Of a DNA stretch of 64,000 nt, positions 19,331 to 28,271 are shown piece after piece. The stretch is from Granulicella sapmiensis (lineage in GTDB: Bacteria > Acidobacteriota > Terriglobia > Terriglobales > Acidobacteriaceae). The notes under the pieces were generated by a model that saw only the letters and a program-made list of their open reading frames with translations, made no database searches and was not told the DNA's origin. Numbering within the stretch: position 1 is the stretch's first letter; every line of letters starts with the position of its first letter. A program made the translations under genes and the position numbers. The stretch spans positions 80,933 to 144,932 of the forward strand of contig JAMFSR010000013.1 in assembly GCA_026225395.1 (NCBI GenBank), read 5' to 3'.

Positions 19331-19756
19331 TCAGAAAGTATGAGAAAGCAAGATACGTTCGGATTCTTTGATGGGCATGTCGTTGATGCTTGCTTCGCGG
19401 CGTTGCATCAGGCCCGATGAGGCAAACTCCCAAAGCTCGTTGCCGTAACTCCGGAACCACTGGCCGCTATCGTCGTGCCACTCGTACTGGAACTTGACCG
19501 CCATGCGGTTGTTCCGGAAGCCCCATAGCTCCTTCTTCAGTTTGTAGCCAAGCTCACGGTTCCACTTGCGCCTGAGGAACTCGACAACGGCCTGTCGTCC
19601 GGTGAGGAACTCGGTACGATTTCGCCACACCGTATCTTCGGTATAAGCTGCCGCTACCCGTTCCGGGTCACGTGTATTCCAAAGGTCCTCAGCGATTTGT
19701 ACTTTCAGGAGAGCTTGGTCCGGATCTGTGAATGGGGGAACGATGATGGAGCTCAT
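19331..19756 (-). CDS. DUF1348/SnoaL-like (NTF2 fold) protein
   Basis: '[90 protein letters not shown]' is typical of DUF1348. Confidence 0.85.
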   Translation of the reverse strand: MSSIIVPPFTDPDQALLKVQIAEDLWNTRDPERVAAAYTEDTVWRNRTEFLTGRQAVVEFLRRKWNRELGYKLKKELWGFRNNRMAVKFQYEWHDDSGQWFRSYGNELWEFASSGLMQRREASINDMPIKESERILLSHTF

Positions 19757-19830
19757 GAAGAATCCTTTCTGGTCGTGCGAGCTGCCCGGGAACGGGTTCG
19801 GCACTAGAAATCAAATTTGACCGAGGCGCG

Positions 19831-20880
19831 TCAATCTCTTAAGCGGCTCGTTCGGACGCGGGCTGTCGATTCGCGAACCACCAACTCTGGTTCAATCCGG
19901 GAGATCTCCGGAACCTTGGCTCCGCCAATCTTCTTGAGCAGCAACGAGGCTGCGACGTTCCCCATCTGCTGGAGCGGCTGGCGAATCGTAGTCAGTCGCG
20001 GAGTGTAGTACTCGGCTGCCGGAATATCGTCGAAGCCCATCACCGACACATCATTCGGTACACGCAGCCCCGCGTCGTGAAGGCCGCGCACCGTGCCGAT
20101 GGCCGCGACATCGTTGAAGCAGAGGACCGCCGTGAAGTCTTTGCGGCGCATCAGCAATTGCTGGATGCCGATATATCCCAGGTCGGACGAGTGGCTGTCC
20201 TTGTCCAGGCGAATCACCATCTCCGGAGGAACTTCGAGCCCAAGCGAACGAGCCACGTGCAGTGTGGAGCGCCAGCGGCTGCGCGAGTCGGAGCTGAAGA
20301 GCTGGCCACGCATATAAGCGATCCTGCGATGGCCCAACCGATAGAGATGGCCGAGGGCCAGCTCTGCGGCGCGTTCGTGATCGAGCACAACGTTGGCCAC
20401 ACCAGGCACAGCCGTATGTCCCGCAACGGCAACCGTAGGGCAGGGCGGAGAATTTTCAAGGTGCGTGTCGATGACCAGCAGGCCTTCGACGCCGCGGGCG
20501 TGCAGCAGCCCTGGATACTCCGCCACCAGGTCGACCCTGTGGCGATGATGCGCCGTGAAGAAGAAGAAGCCCTCCTTCATGAGCATGTCGGCGGCGCCGC
20601 TCAACACCTGCGAGTGGTAGCCATCGCCCAGCTCGGGAAGGAGGATCCCAATCGTTTGAGTACGTTTGCCTTGCAGTGACCGGGCCGCGTGGCTCGGCTG
20701 ATAGCCGAACTCTCGCGCTGCATCGCGAACACGCTGCCGTGTCTTCTCGGGAATCGACCGGTTGGGTGCATTGTTCAGAACGAAGGAAACGGTAGCGGCA
20801 CTCAGGTCAAGATGCTCGGCAAGCATCTTCAGGCTCACGGGTCGCGTCGGTTTCGGCGTTGTTGCAGGCTGCTTCGGCAT
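19831..20880 (-). CDS. LacI-family transcriptional regulator
   Basis: N-terminal HTH 'VSLKMLAEHLDLSAATVSFVLNNAPNRSIPEKTRQRVRDAAREFGYQPSHAARSL' plus PBP1-like sensor domain. Confidence 0.96.
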   Translation of the reverse strand: MPKQPATTPKPTRPVSLKMLAEHLDLSAATVSFVLNNAPNRSIPEKTRQRVRDAAREFGYQPSHAARSLQGKRTQTIGILLPELGDGYHSQVLSGAADMLMKEGFFFFTAHHRHRVDLVAEYPGLLHARGVEGLLVIDTHLENSPPCPTVAVAGHTAVPGVANVVLDHERAAELALGHLYRLGHRRIAYMRGQLFSSDSRSRWRSTLHVARSLGLEVPPEMVIRLDKDSHSSDLGYIGIQQLLMRRKDFTAVLCFNDVAAIGTVRGLHDAGLRVPNDVSVMGFDDIPAAEYYTPRLTTIRQPLQQMGNVAASLLLKKIGGAKVPEISRIEPELVVRESTARVRTSRLRD

Positions 20881-20989
20881 CGGATTCGCTTGGACAGTTT
20901 ATTGCATGTAATCGGTTCAAACGCGGGAAATCTGCGTTATGTGTGGAGTTCGATACCCTTGCCGTGCCTCCACTAGCCCCGGGTTGCAC

Positions 20990-21790
20990 TTATTTCTTCG
21001 TGCTGGCGCCTCCCAGTGCATGCGTAATTTCCATCGATGCCTTCTTGAGCGCTTCAATCACATGGCCGCTCTGCATGGAAGATCCACTGTGCTGGATGTA
21101 GGGTACGGTGATTGCTGCAAGTGCTATGCCGCGGTCTCCAAAGATTGGGAAGCTGATATTCACGACGCCCTTCACCAGATAGCTCGCCCGCTTCTCGTAG
21201 CCCGTCTTGCGGATGCGTTCCAGATGCATATCCAGGTCTCGCGGCGGCTTTTTGCCGGTCTCGCGGCTCCATGTATCCAGCATGCGCTCTCTCTGCTCCT
21301 CGTCCTGGTGCGCAAGGATGACATATCCGCTAGCCGCTTCCATCAGGCCTACAGTTGATCCCAGCTTTACGTAGAACCCAAGATTTGACGGCGCATTTAC
21401 CTGGGCGACGATGACGACCCGGTCGCCTTCCAACACGCCGATATGGCACGACTGCATCGTTTCGTGAGCGAACCGGTTCATCACGGGAAAAGCATCGAGG
21501 ATCAGCCGTTCGGTTGGCGGATGTTCCTGCACCAACTTGAACAACTTCAGCGTCAGGGAGTAGCGTTCCTGATCTACCTGCGCGATGTACCCACGTCGTT
21601 CGAGGCACAACAGCATGCGGAAGATTTCGGAGACCGTTCGATTCAACCTGCGGGCAACCTGGCTCTTGGTCAGGCCTTCCGGTTCGTGCGCAAGCAACTC
21701 AAGCACATCGAGGCCTTTTTCAAGCGCCGGCGTGGCATAGTTCATAACCTTCTTCTGCTTGGCAGGGGCTGCTGCGCTTGGTTTTTTCAT
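20990..21790 (-). CDS. IclR-family transcriptional regulator
   Basis: 'ALEKGLDVLELLAHEPEGLTKSQVARRLNRTVSEIFRMLLCLERRGYI' wHTH and C-terminal IclR effector domain. Confidence 0.94.
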   Translation of the reverse strand: MKKPSAAAPAKQKKVMNYATPALEKGLDVLELLAHEPEGLTKSQVARRLNRTVSEIFRMLLCLERRGYIAQVDQERYSLTLKLFKLVQEHPPTERLILDAFPVMNRFAHETMQSCHIGVLEGDRVVIVAQVNAPSNLGFYVKLGSTVGLMEAASGYVILAHQDEEQRERMLDTWSRETGKKPPRDLDMHLERIRKTGYEKRASYLVKGVVNISFPIFGDRGIALAAITVPYIQHSGSSMQSGHVIEALKKASMEITHALGGASTKK

Positions 21791-21852
21791 AGTGGTTTAC
21801 CGGCGTGCTCCTTAAACTCTAGACAGAGTACAGCAGCCCCCCGGCCCGGCGT

Positions 21853-21858
21853 TATAAT
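21853..21858 (+). promoter_or_regulatory. -10 box of the tRNA-Gly promoter
   Basis: Perfect TATAAT 14 bp upstream of the tRNA 5' end; no convincing -35. Confidence 0.5.
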
Positions 21859-21871
21859 CACTGGAAGACGA

Positions 21872-21946
21872 GCGGGAGTAGTTCAGTGGCAGAACGTCAG
21901 CTTCCCAAGCTGAATGTCGCCGGTTCGATCCCGGTCTCCCGCTCCA
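21872..21946 (+). tRNA. tRNA-Gly (anticodon CCC), CCA encoded
   Basis: Full cloverleaf: acceptor GCGGGAG/CTCCCGC, anticodon arm TCAGC-TTCCCAA-GCTGA, T arm GCCGG-TTCGATC-CCGGT, discriminator T, CCA. Confidence 0.96.
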
Positions 21947-22090
21947 CGTCTTTCCCTTCAGTCTGGACCCTCAAGGCTTTACACCTCCCAGGATGAGTCT
22001 TGGAATGGCGTCGATGACGACCGTGCCGTTAGCATCGTGTGCGATGAGCGGTCTATAGAGTTGTAAGCTCTCGGACGAACGCCACAAAAC

Positions 22091-22120
22091 AAAAGGCCGC
22101 GCAAACATGCGCGGCCTTTT
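22091..22120 (-). terminator. Terminator downstream of S41 peptidase
   Basis: AAAAGGCCGCGC AAACAT GCGCGGCCTTTT, symmetric stem with A/T tracts. Confidence 0.8.
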
Positions 22121-22132
22121 ATCTCTTCCTGC

Positions 22133-23731
22133 TTATCTACTGGCCGTCTGTGTCTTCTGTTCGGAGGGCAGCGTGTGGTTCTCAAGCGCCAGCGCCTCAG
22201 GCATAAACGTCAGCGCCTTTGCAATCTGCGGATCCCACAATGCGCGCACCTGCATGCCCAGCGCCTGGCCGAACTGCGAGGTAAACAGCTCAGCCTTGAT
22301 GCTCGACTTGATCCAGTCGCTGTTGTCGGCCACATCCTTATCGGTGTAGTCAATCTTCTCGGTCTTCAGGAAGTCTTCAAACTGCCGCAGGATGGCGTCG
22401 TCCACAGTGAAGTCCTTGGCCACCGCGTGATCGGCCAGATAGTGCTTCGAGAAGTTGAAGAACGCATAGTGCTGCAGCAGCACATCTTCAAAGTGGTTCG
22501 ACTTCAGCTCAGCGATCTTCTCATCCGGCGTGATGCCGCCGCCGCCATAAACCGTGCGTCCGGAATCCGTCAGCTTCACTTCCTTGTTCGAGTTATCCGC
22601 CGGCTTCGCACCTTCGCGCCCGTAGTAGTAGTCGTACAGCGAAAGCCCTTCATAGTTCCGCTGGATCAACCTTCCCGAAGGCGTGTAGTAGTGGAACGTC
22701 GTCAGCGCCAGCCCGGTATTCTCAGACAACGGAATCACCGTCTGCACCAGCCCCTTGCCGAACGTCGTCTCGCCCACGATCAGCGCGCGATCATGGTCCT
22801 GCAAGGCACCCGAAACAATCTCCGCCGCCGAAGCCGTATTGCGGTTCACGAGCACCACAATCGGATACTTGCCATCCGAACCCTTGGGCGCGCGATATAC
22901 CTGGTCGGGGAACGCCCGCCCACGCTGCGACACCACGATCTGGCCCTTCTGCAAGAACTTGTCGGACATATTGACGGCTTCATTCAGCAGGCCGCCCGGA
23001 TTGCCCCGCAGATCGATCAGCAGACCCTGAAGGTTCGGCCCAAACTTATCCAGCGCCTCCTGTACCTCATGCGAGGTCGTCTCCATAAAGTTCGTGACGT
23101 GGATATACCCAATCCCCGGCTTGATCTCAAACGCAATATCCACCGAGTACCGTGGAATCTCATCGCGCACCAGGTTGAACACCAGCGGCTTCGGCGAACC
23201 CTCACGGCCCATCGTCACCGAAACATTTGTGCCGCGCGGCCCTTTCAGCATCGAAGCCACACCGGCCGAATCCATATGCTCAGTCGTCTTCCCATCCACA
23301 GCCAGGATCACATCGCCCGGCCGAATGCCTGCCTTATAAGAAGGTGTGCCCTCAAACGGCGCCAGCACCACGATCTTGTCGCCCTGCGGCTGGATCTGCA
23401 TGCCTACGCCGTAGTACTTACCGTGCTGGTCTTCGCGCATCTGCGCAAAGCTCTTCGGATCGTAGAAATTCGAGTGCGGATCGAGCACATGGAGCATGCC
23501 CGGGATCGCGCCGTCGTAGATGGCCTTGTCCGCCTTGTCGCTGTCCAGTTTGTCAGCGTAGTTCTGCTCCACCAGCGCATACACATTGGTGAACGACTTC
23601 ATCGAGTCCCGCAAATTGGACTCGTCAGTAGCCGTCTGCGCCGAAACGCCACCGAACACCGAGCCCGCAATGCCGCAGACTGCCAGGAAAATTGTTGCCG
23701 AAAAGAGTGCGCGACGGGAGCGGTTGGCCAT
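22133..23731 (-). CDS. S41 family carboxy-terminal processing peptidase
   Basis: PDZ 'KYYGVGMQIQPQGDKIVVLAPFEGTPSYKAGIRPGDVILAVDG', 'LLIDLRGNPGGLLNEAVNMSDKFL', 'VLVNRNTASAAEIVSGALQDHDRALIVGETTFGKGLVQTV'. Confidence 0.96.
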   Translation of the reverse strand: MANRSRRALFSATIFLAVCGIAGSVFGGVSAQTATDESNLRDSMKSFTNVYALVEQNYADKLDSDKADKAIYDGAIPGMLHVLDPHSNFYDPKSFAQMREDQHGKYYGVGMQIQPQGDKIVVLAPFEGTPSYKAGIRPGDVILAVDGKTTEHMDSAGVASMLKGPRGTNVSVTMGREGSPKPLVFNLVRDEIPRYSVDIAFEIKPGIGYIHVTNFMETTSHEVQEALDKFGPNLQGLLIDLRGNPGGLLNEAVNMSDKFLQKGQIVVSQRGRAFPDQVYRAPKGSDGKYPIVVLVNRNTASAAEIVSGALQDHDRALIVGETTFGKGLVQTVIPLSENTGLALTTFHYYTPSGRLIQRNYEGLSLYDYYYGREGAKPADNSNKEVKLTDSGRTVYGGGGITPDEKIAELKSNHFEDVLLQHYAFFNFSKHYLADHAVAKDFTVDDAILRQFEDFLKTEKIDYTDKDVADNSDWIKSSIKAELFTSQFGQALGMQVRALWDPQIAKALTFMPEALALENHTLPSEQKTQTASR

Positions 23732-23997
23732 AGGAGCGGAGAGTCCTCAAATAAAGCGAAAAAGCGGCGGAAGGCGCACAAAACCTGCACCACACTCCAG
23801 CCGTGTGGGTTGGACGGAGTATAGCACCGGCGGTTAGCTGTTTGCAGGCCGGGAACCGCCGCTTCCCGGCAATCCCTGAACCCTATTTCCGTTTAGAATA
23901 GGAGAGCCAGATGACCTCTGTTTCGCCGCGCGGTCAAACCAAGCATCGCCTGATCGCGGCAGGGCATAACTACAGGGGCAAGACTGTAAAGGAACGG

Positions 23998-26013
23998 ATG
24001 ATCGAGAAGCAGAATCGCAATACCTCCACGGGCCGGCTGTTTGCGGGCGCCTTGCTCCCTGTTGTATTGGCCGTAGCCGCCTTCAGCGCTGTTCCGTCTT
24101 TGGCTCAGGTGCAACGCCCCAACTATCAATTTGGCGCCACGCCTTTGCAGCTTCCGCCGTTGCCTGCCACCGCGCCCATCACGCCCAACGGCGAAGTGGT
24201 GGAAGACATCGTGGCGCGCGTCAACGACCAGATCATCACCCGCAGCGAGTACGAGCAGGCCGAAGCCTCGCTGCTGCAGGAAGCCCAGCGCTCCGGCGCC
24301 ACGCAAGCCGATCTCAACGCGCAGCAGCAGAACCTGCTCCGCGACATGATCGATCAGCAGATCCTGCTCTCCAAGGGCAAGGAGCTCGGCATCAGCGGCG
24401 ACGCCGAAACCATGCGCCGCCTCGATGAGATCCGCAAGCAGAACCATCTCGATTCCATGGAAGCCCTGCAAAAGGCCGCCGCCACACAGGGCGTCTCGTT
24501 TGAGGACTTCAAGCAGGGAATCAAGAACAGCGCCATCACCCAGCAGGTCGTGCGCGATGAAGTCGGACGCCGCCTCAACCCAACGCATCAGCAGGAACTG
24601 GACTACTACAACGCCCACTCCAAAGAGTTCGAGGTCCCCGAGCAGCTCCACCTCAGCGAAATCCTGATCCCCACGCCGGACACCGCCACCCCCGCTCAGA
24701 TCGACGAAGCAAAGGCCAAAGCCGATGACCTCGAAGCCAAGCTGAAAGCCGGTGGCAACTTCGCCGAGATCGCCAAGGCTTCCTCCGGTGGCCCCACGGC
24801 TGCTGCCGGCGGCGACCTCGGCGACTTCAAGCGCGGCACCCTCGGCGACGTCCTCGAAAACGCGACCTTCCCACTGCCCGCAGGCGGCTTTACCACTCCC
24901 ATCCGCACCCGCCAGGGCTACGTCATCCTCCGCGTCGATGCCCATCAGGCCGCCGGCGTTCCTCCTTTGGAGACCGTTGAAAACCAGGTGCAGGAAGGCG
25001 TCTACATGGATGCCCTGCAGCCTGCGCTGCGCGACTATCTCACCAAGGCCCGCACCGAGCTCTACGTAGACGTCAAGCCCGGCTTCGTCGATAGCGGCGC
25101 TCCTAAAAAGACCAGCCGCGATGTCTTCACCTCTTACACCGCACCGGCGCCCAAGAAGAAGGTCGTCAAGCACGAAAAGGCTGAGGAGCAAAAAGCCATT
25201 CGCGTGCAGGCAGAGCTCGCCGCCGCGCGTGCCAAGGTCGCCGAAAAGAACGCCCAGAAGGCTGCCGAAGCCGCCGCCAAAAATCCTGGCAGCGTAAAGA
25301 ACGCCTCCAGGCCGGAAAAGAAGCAGAAGATTCACCGCGAAAAGATCCGCTACGGTCAGTCTCCGCGGAACACACTACCCAACGCTCCTACCGAAACCGC
25401 GACGGTCAACAACAATACGTTGGCTGGCCAGGCTCCGGGCGCCGCGATGGCCCTGGGCGAATCCACCACGACCATCTCTACCGGTAACGCGATCGAAACC
25501 GCCGACGCGGACACCGATCCGCTTGCGCCCAAGGCCGCACCGCAGAAAAAGACGCGCTTCGCTCAGCGCGAGGTCGAACAGAACGAGAAGGGTCTCGAAA
25601 CCAAACTCAACAAGGCAGAGCTCAAAGCAAGCAATCGCCCTGTAGTGGCCGACAAGCAGGCCACGACTGCGGAAAAGCTTCAAGCAGCGCCACTCGGCTT
25701 GAATGGAGACACCGCCAAGAAGACCAAGCCCAAGCGCGTAAAGGGCGCCCCCAAGGAGCGTCTGCAGGAGCAGCCCAGCAAGCCGGTAGACAACGGCCCA
25801 ACCATCGCTCCCACGGCAAACCCGGCACTGGTCAACACACCAGCCGCCGTGCAGCACACGGACACGCCCGCGAAAACCGTTCCTTCGTCTGACCAGACAA
25901 CACTACCCCCCGCCGACACCCCAGCTCCCGGCGCTCCGCCACAGGGTCAGCCACTCCCGGCCACAACCTCGACGGAGTCCAACGCCCCGGTCACCACCCC
26001 AGCACCTCACTAA
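23998..26013 (+). CDS. SurA-like peptidylprolyl isomerase with long basic/Ala-Pro-rich C-terminal tail
   Basis: SurA_N region 'VVEDIVARVNDQIITRSEYEQAEASLLQEAQ', parvulin region 'EQLHLSEILIPTPDTATPAQIDEAKAKADDLEAKLKAGGNFAEIAKASSGGPTAAAGGDLGDFKRGTL'; signal peptide. ATG 23998 preceded by AAGGA. Confidence 0.9.
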   Translation: MIEKQNRNTSTGRLFAGALLPVVLAVAAFSAVPSLAQVQRPNYQFGATPLQLPPLPATAPITPNGEVVEDIVARVNDQIITRSEYEQAEASLLQEAQRSGATQADLNAQQQNLLRDMIDQQILLSKGKELGISGDAETMRRLDEIRKQNHLDSMEALQKAAATQGVSFEDFKQGIKNSAITQQVVRDEVGRRLNPTHQQELDYYNAHSKEFEVPEQLHLSEILIPTPDTATPAQIDEAKAKADDLEAKLKAGGNFAEIAKASSGGPTAAAGGDLGDFKRGTLGDVLENATFPLPAGGFTTPIRTRQGYVILRVDAHQAAGVPPLETVENQVQEGVYMDALQPALRDYLTKARTELYVDVKPGFVDSGAPKKTSRDVFTSYTAPAPKKKVVKHEKAEEQKAIRVQAELAAARAKVAEKNAQKAAEAAAKNPGSVKNASRPEKKQKIHREKIRYGQSPRNTLPNAPTETATVNNNTLAGQAPGAAMALGESTTTISTGNAIETADADTDPLAPKAAPQKKTRFAQREVEQNEKGLETKLNKAELKASNRPVVADKQATTAEKLQAAPLGLNGDTAKKTKPKRVKGAPKERLQEQPSKPVDNGPTIAPTANPALVNTPAAVQHTDTPAKTVPSSDQTTLPPADTPAPGAPPQGQPLPATTSTESNAPVTTPAPH

Positions 26014-26032
26014 ACAACTCAGCTTCCAAGCA

Positions 26033-26063
26033 GTAAAGGCCACGGATCCTCCGTGGCCTTTAC
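26033..26063 (+). terminator. Terminator after SurA-like gene
   Basis: Perfect 14-bp inverted repeat GTAAAGGCCACGGA-TCC-TCCGTGGCCTTTAC, followed by TGTTTTC. Confidence 0.8.
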
Positions 26064-26210
26064 TGTTTTCACCGCTGTTGTTGCTTACTTTCGCCGTCCT
26101 CCTTGAGCGCAGCGAAGAACCCGCGAACTTTCTCCAGAGTCGCCACGAACCTCATCCCTCCTTCCCTCATTCCTCTCCAACCCACCCCGCAAGGTATCCT
26201 GATCTCCAGC

Positions 26211-27341
26211 ATGAAAGACTTCTATATCGCCGACGCCGTCAGCTTCGAAAACCAGGCCATCACCAGCTACTTCCTCCTCGCCTCGCTCGGCGTTCGTGAG
26301 CGCAAAGGCGGCTCCGGCCAATACCTCGCTCTCACCCTCGCCGACAAGACCGGCCAGTTCGAAGCCCGCATGTGGGAAGACTTCGCAGACGTCGTTACCC
26401 ACTGCTCCGAAGGCTGCTACGTCAAGGTGCAGGGTCAGGTCTCGAGATATCAGGGCAAGTACCAGATCACCCTCACCAAAATGCGCTCCGCCGCCGCCTC
26501 CGAAATCGACACTGCCGACTTCGTTCCCACCACCCAGTTCGACGTCGCTGAAATGTACGCCGAGCTCCGCGGCTACGTCGAAGCCTTCTCAAACCCACAC
26601 CTCCGCGCCCTCGTCTTCGCCTTCCTCGACGACCCCTCCATCGGCCCCGCGTTCATCACCGCCCCCGCCGCCAAACGCCTCCACCACGCCTGGATCGGCG
26701 GTCTGCTCGAACACGTCCTCACCCTCGTCCGCGTCTGCCTCGCCACAGCCCCGTTCTACCCCGAAGTCGACCCCGATCTCCTCGTCACCGGAGCCATCCT
26801 CCACGACGTCGGCAAGATCCGCGAGCTCTCCTGGAAGTCCAGCTTCAACTACACCCTCGAAGGCCAACTCATCGGCCACATCTCCATCGCGCAGGGCATG
26901 CTCCACGAAAAAATCGCACTCCTCAATGCGCAAGCAGCAGCCCGGATTAGCAGTGGGCTTCAGCCCACTGAATCAGCCACTCCCATAGAAGGGGCTTTAG
27001 CTCCGGGCCTCTTCGGAGCAAGCAGCGGGCTTCAACCCGTCACGACCGAACCCTCCCCCTCCGCGCAGGAGTTTCCCGACCGTCTCCGTCTCCTCGTCGA
27101 GCACATGATCCTCGCCCACCACGGCAAACTCGAGTTCGGCTCCCCCAAACTCCCCATGACCCCCGAAGCCATGCTCCTCAGCGCCCTCGACGACCTCGAA
27201 GCCAAGTTCCAGGCCATGCGCAACGAGTTCGCCGCCGCCAAGCAAGCCGGCAAGTCCGCCGATGAAACCACCGAATGGGTCCGCTCCATGGACCGCCCTC
27301 TCTTCAACTCCAAAGCCTTCCTCAGCCAGGAAGAAAAGTGA
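26211..27341 (+). CDS. YhaM-like 3'-5' exoribonuclease (OB-fold plus HD domain)
   Basis: 'MKDFYIADAVSFENQAITSYFLLASLGVRERKGGSGQYLALTLADKTGQFEARMW'; HD region 'DLLVTGAILHDVGKIRELSW...GHISIAQGMLHEKI', 'LVEHMILAHHGKLEFGSPKLPMTPEAMLL'. Confidence 0.9.
   Translation: MKDFYIADAVSFENQAITSYFLLASLGVRERKGGSGQYLALTLADKTGQFEARMWEDFADVVTHCSEGCYVKVQGQVSRYQGKYQITLTKMRSAAASEIDTADFVPTTQFDVAEMYAELRGYVEAFSNPHLRALVFAFLDDPSIGPAFITAPAAKRLHHAWIGGLLEHVLTLVRVCLATAPFYPEVDPDLLVTGAILHDVGKIRELSWKSSFNYTLEGQLIGHISIAQGMLHEKIALLNAQAAARISSGLQPTESATPIEGALAPGLFGASSGLQPVTTEPSPSAQEFPDRLRLLVEHMILAHHGKLEFGSPKLPMTPEAMLLSALDDLEAKFQAMRNEFAAAKQAGKSADETTEWVRSMDRPLFNSKAFLSQEEK
26944..27037. repeat. Twin-palindrome repeat, copy A (inside the YhaM-like CDS)
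   Basis: GGATTAGCAGTGGGCTTCAGCCCACTGAAT...GGGGCTTTAGCTCCGG...CGGGCTTCAACCCG; alignable to reverse complement of copy F (57803..57860). Confidence 0.8.
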
Positions 27342-27355
27342 GCGGGTCAGGAGTA

Positions 27356-27829
27356 TTAGGGATTCCGTCTAAGAAACTCTTCGCGGATGCTGGCTGATAT
27401 CCGGAAATTCGTCCGCTCCAGCTCTGTCAATGCTGAACGAAAATCCAGCAATCCACGCTGTCCCGCTTTCTCAAGCAGGGCGACGGTCCCAGTAACTTTC
27501 AGGTGACGTTGCACCGCCGCGCGTCGTCCCTCGCTCTCGTCGATGAGCACCGTATCGATCCCATTCTCCAACGCCAACTGGATAGCGTCTCGTTCTCCAT
27601 CATCCAGCTCCTTCATGCTGCCATCGCGGTCACCGCGAAGAGTATGAACCTCGCACCAGAAGGGAAGCGCAGACGCCTATTCGCGCACCACCCCGGGCGC
27701 TTTTGTGCTTTGCAGTTCGCGATGAACGGCTTGCGGGATGAGGACAACACGATAAAGCGAGGGGAGTAGTTCGATCTTCCCGATCAGAACGAGATAGTTG
27801 ATCGGGGTCGTATCCGCCACAACGATCAT
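27356..27829 (-). pseudogene. DUF3368/PIN-like toxin, interrupted by in-frame amber TAG (27679..27677)
   Basis: From ATG at 27829: MIVVADTTPINYLVLIGKIELLPSLYRVVLIPQAVHRELQSTKAPGVVRE*ASALPFWCEVHTLRGDRDGSMKELDDGERDAIQLALENGIDTVLIDESEGRRAAV..., one frame on both sides of the TAG. Confidence 0.82.
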
Positions 27830-28110
27830 GCCGTCGGGTGGCCTTCGTCTTCAAGCTCTCGCAATGTCACCCGGTCTTGTTCAAGGTCTTCCAAACTATA
27901 GGCACGTTCCGTGACATGGTGTTCCTTCAGAAAGCCGTCCAGCTCATAACGGGTCTCAAATCCTAGTAGCCGGCGCGTCTGCGAGGTAGTCAGCGTCCCG
28001 GAGCGATACCCCTCAATAGCGATCGCCTCCAGCGCAGCACGCACAGGATCCTGCCCGCTCGGTATCAAACTCTGGGCCATTTCATCCGGAATGTCCACCG
28101 TCACCTGCAT
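27826..28110 (-). CDS. UPF0175-family putative antitoxin
   Basis: 'MQVTVDIPDEMAQSLIPSGQDPVRAALEAIAIEGYRSGTLTTSQTRRLLGFETRYELDGFLKEHHV'; ATGA overlap with the following toxin ORF. Confidence 0.88.
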   Translation of the reverse strand: MQVTVDIPDEMAQSLIPSGQDPVRAALEAIAIEGYRSGTLTTSQTRRLLGFETRYELDGFLKEHHVTERAYSLEDLEQDRVTLRELEDEGHPTA

Positions 28111-28271
28111 ACGAGAAAAATAGCACGGCAAGAACGCCATCGGGGAATCGGGTTGTCTCGCCCTCAATCGTCGCCTTTCCAAACGAGCAGTAAGGCGCAC
28201 CTAAGTCCAACGTTCTGTGGGCCGGTATCCTTCCAGCGCCAACAAAAGCACCCCGGTATAATCAAATTTCG

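Noticed and set aside
22175-23824. 549-aa plus-strand ORF opposite the S41 peptidase
   Set aside because: Arg/His-rich composition typical of the antisense frame of a GC-rich gene; the minus strand has clear S41 motifs.
23893-25335. 480-aa minus-strand ORF opposite the SurA-like gene
   Set aside because: Shadow ORF; low-complexity Gly/Leu/Val translation with no recognisable motif.
27630-27854. 74-aa ORF MKTKATRRHDRCGG... as an independent gene
   Set aside because: Out-of-frame with both TA components; the in-frame reading gives the DUF3368-like N-terminus instead.
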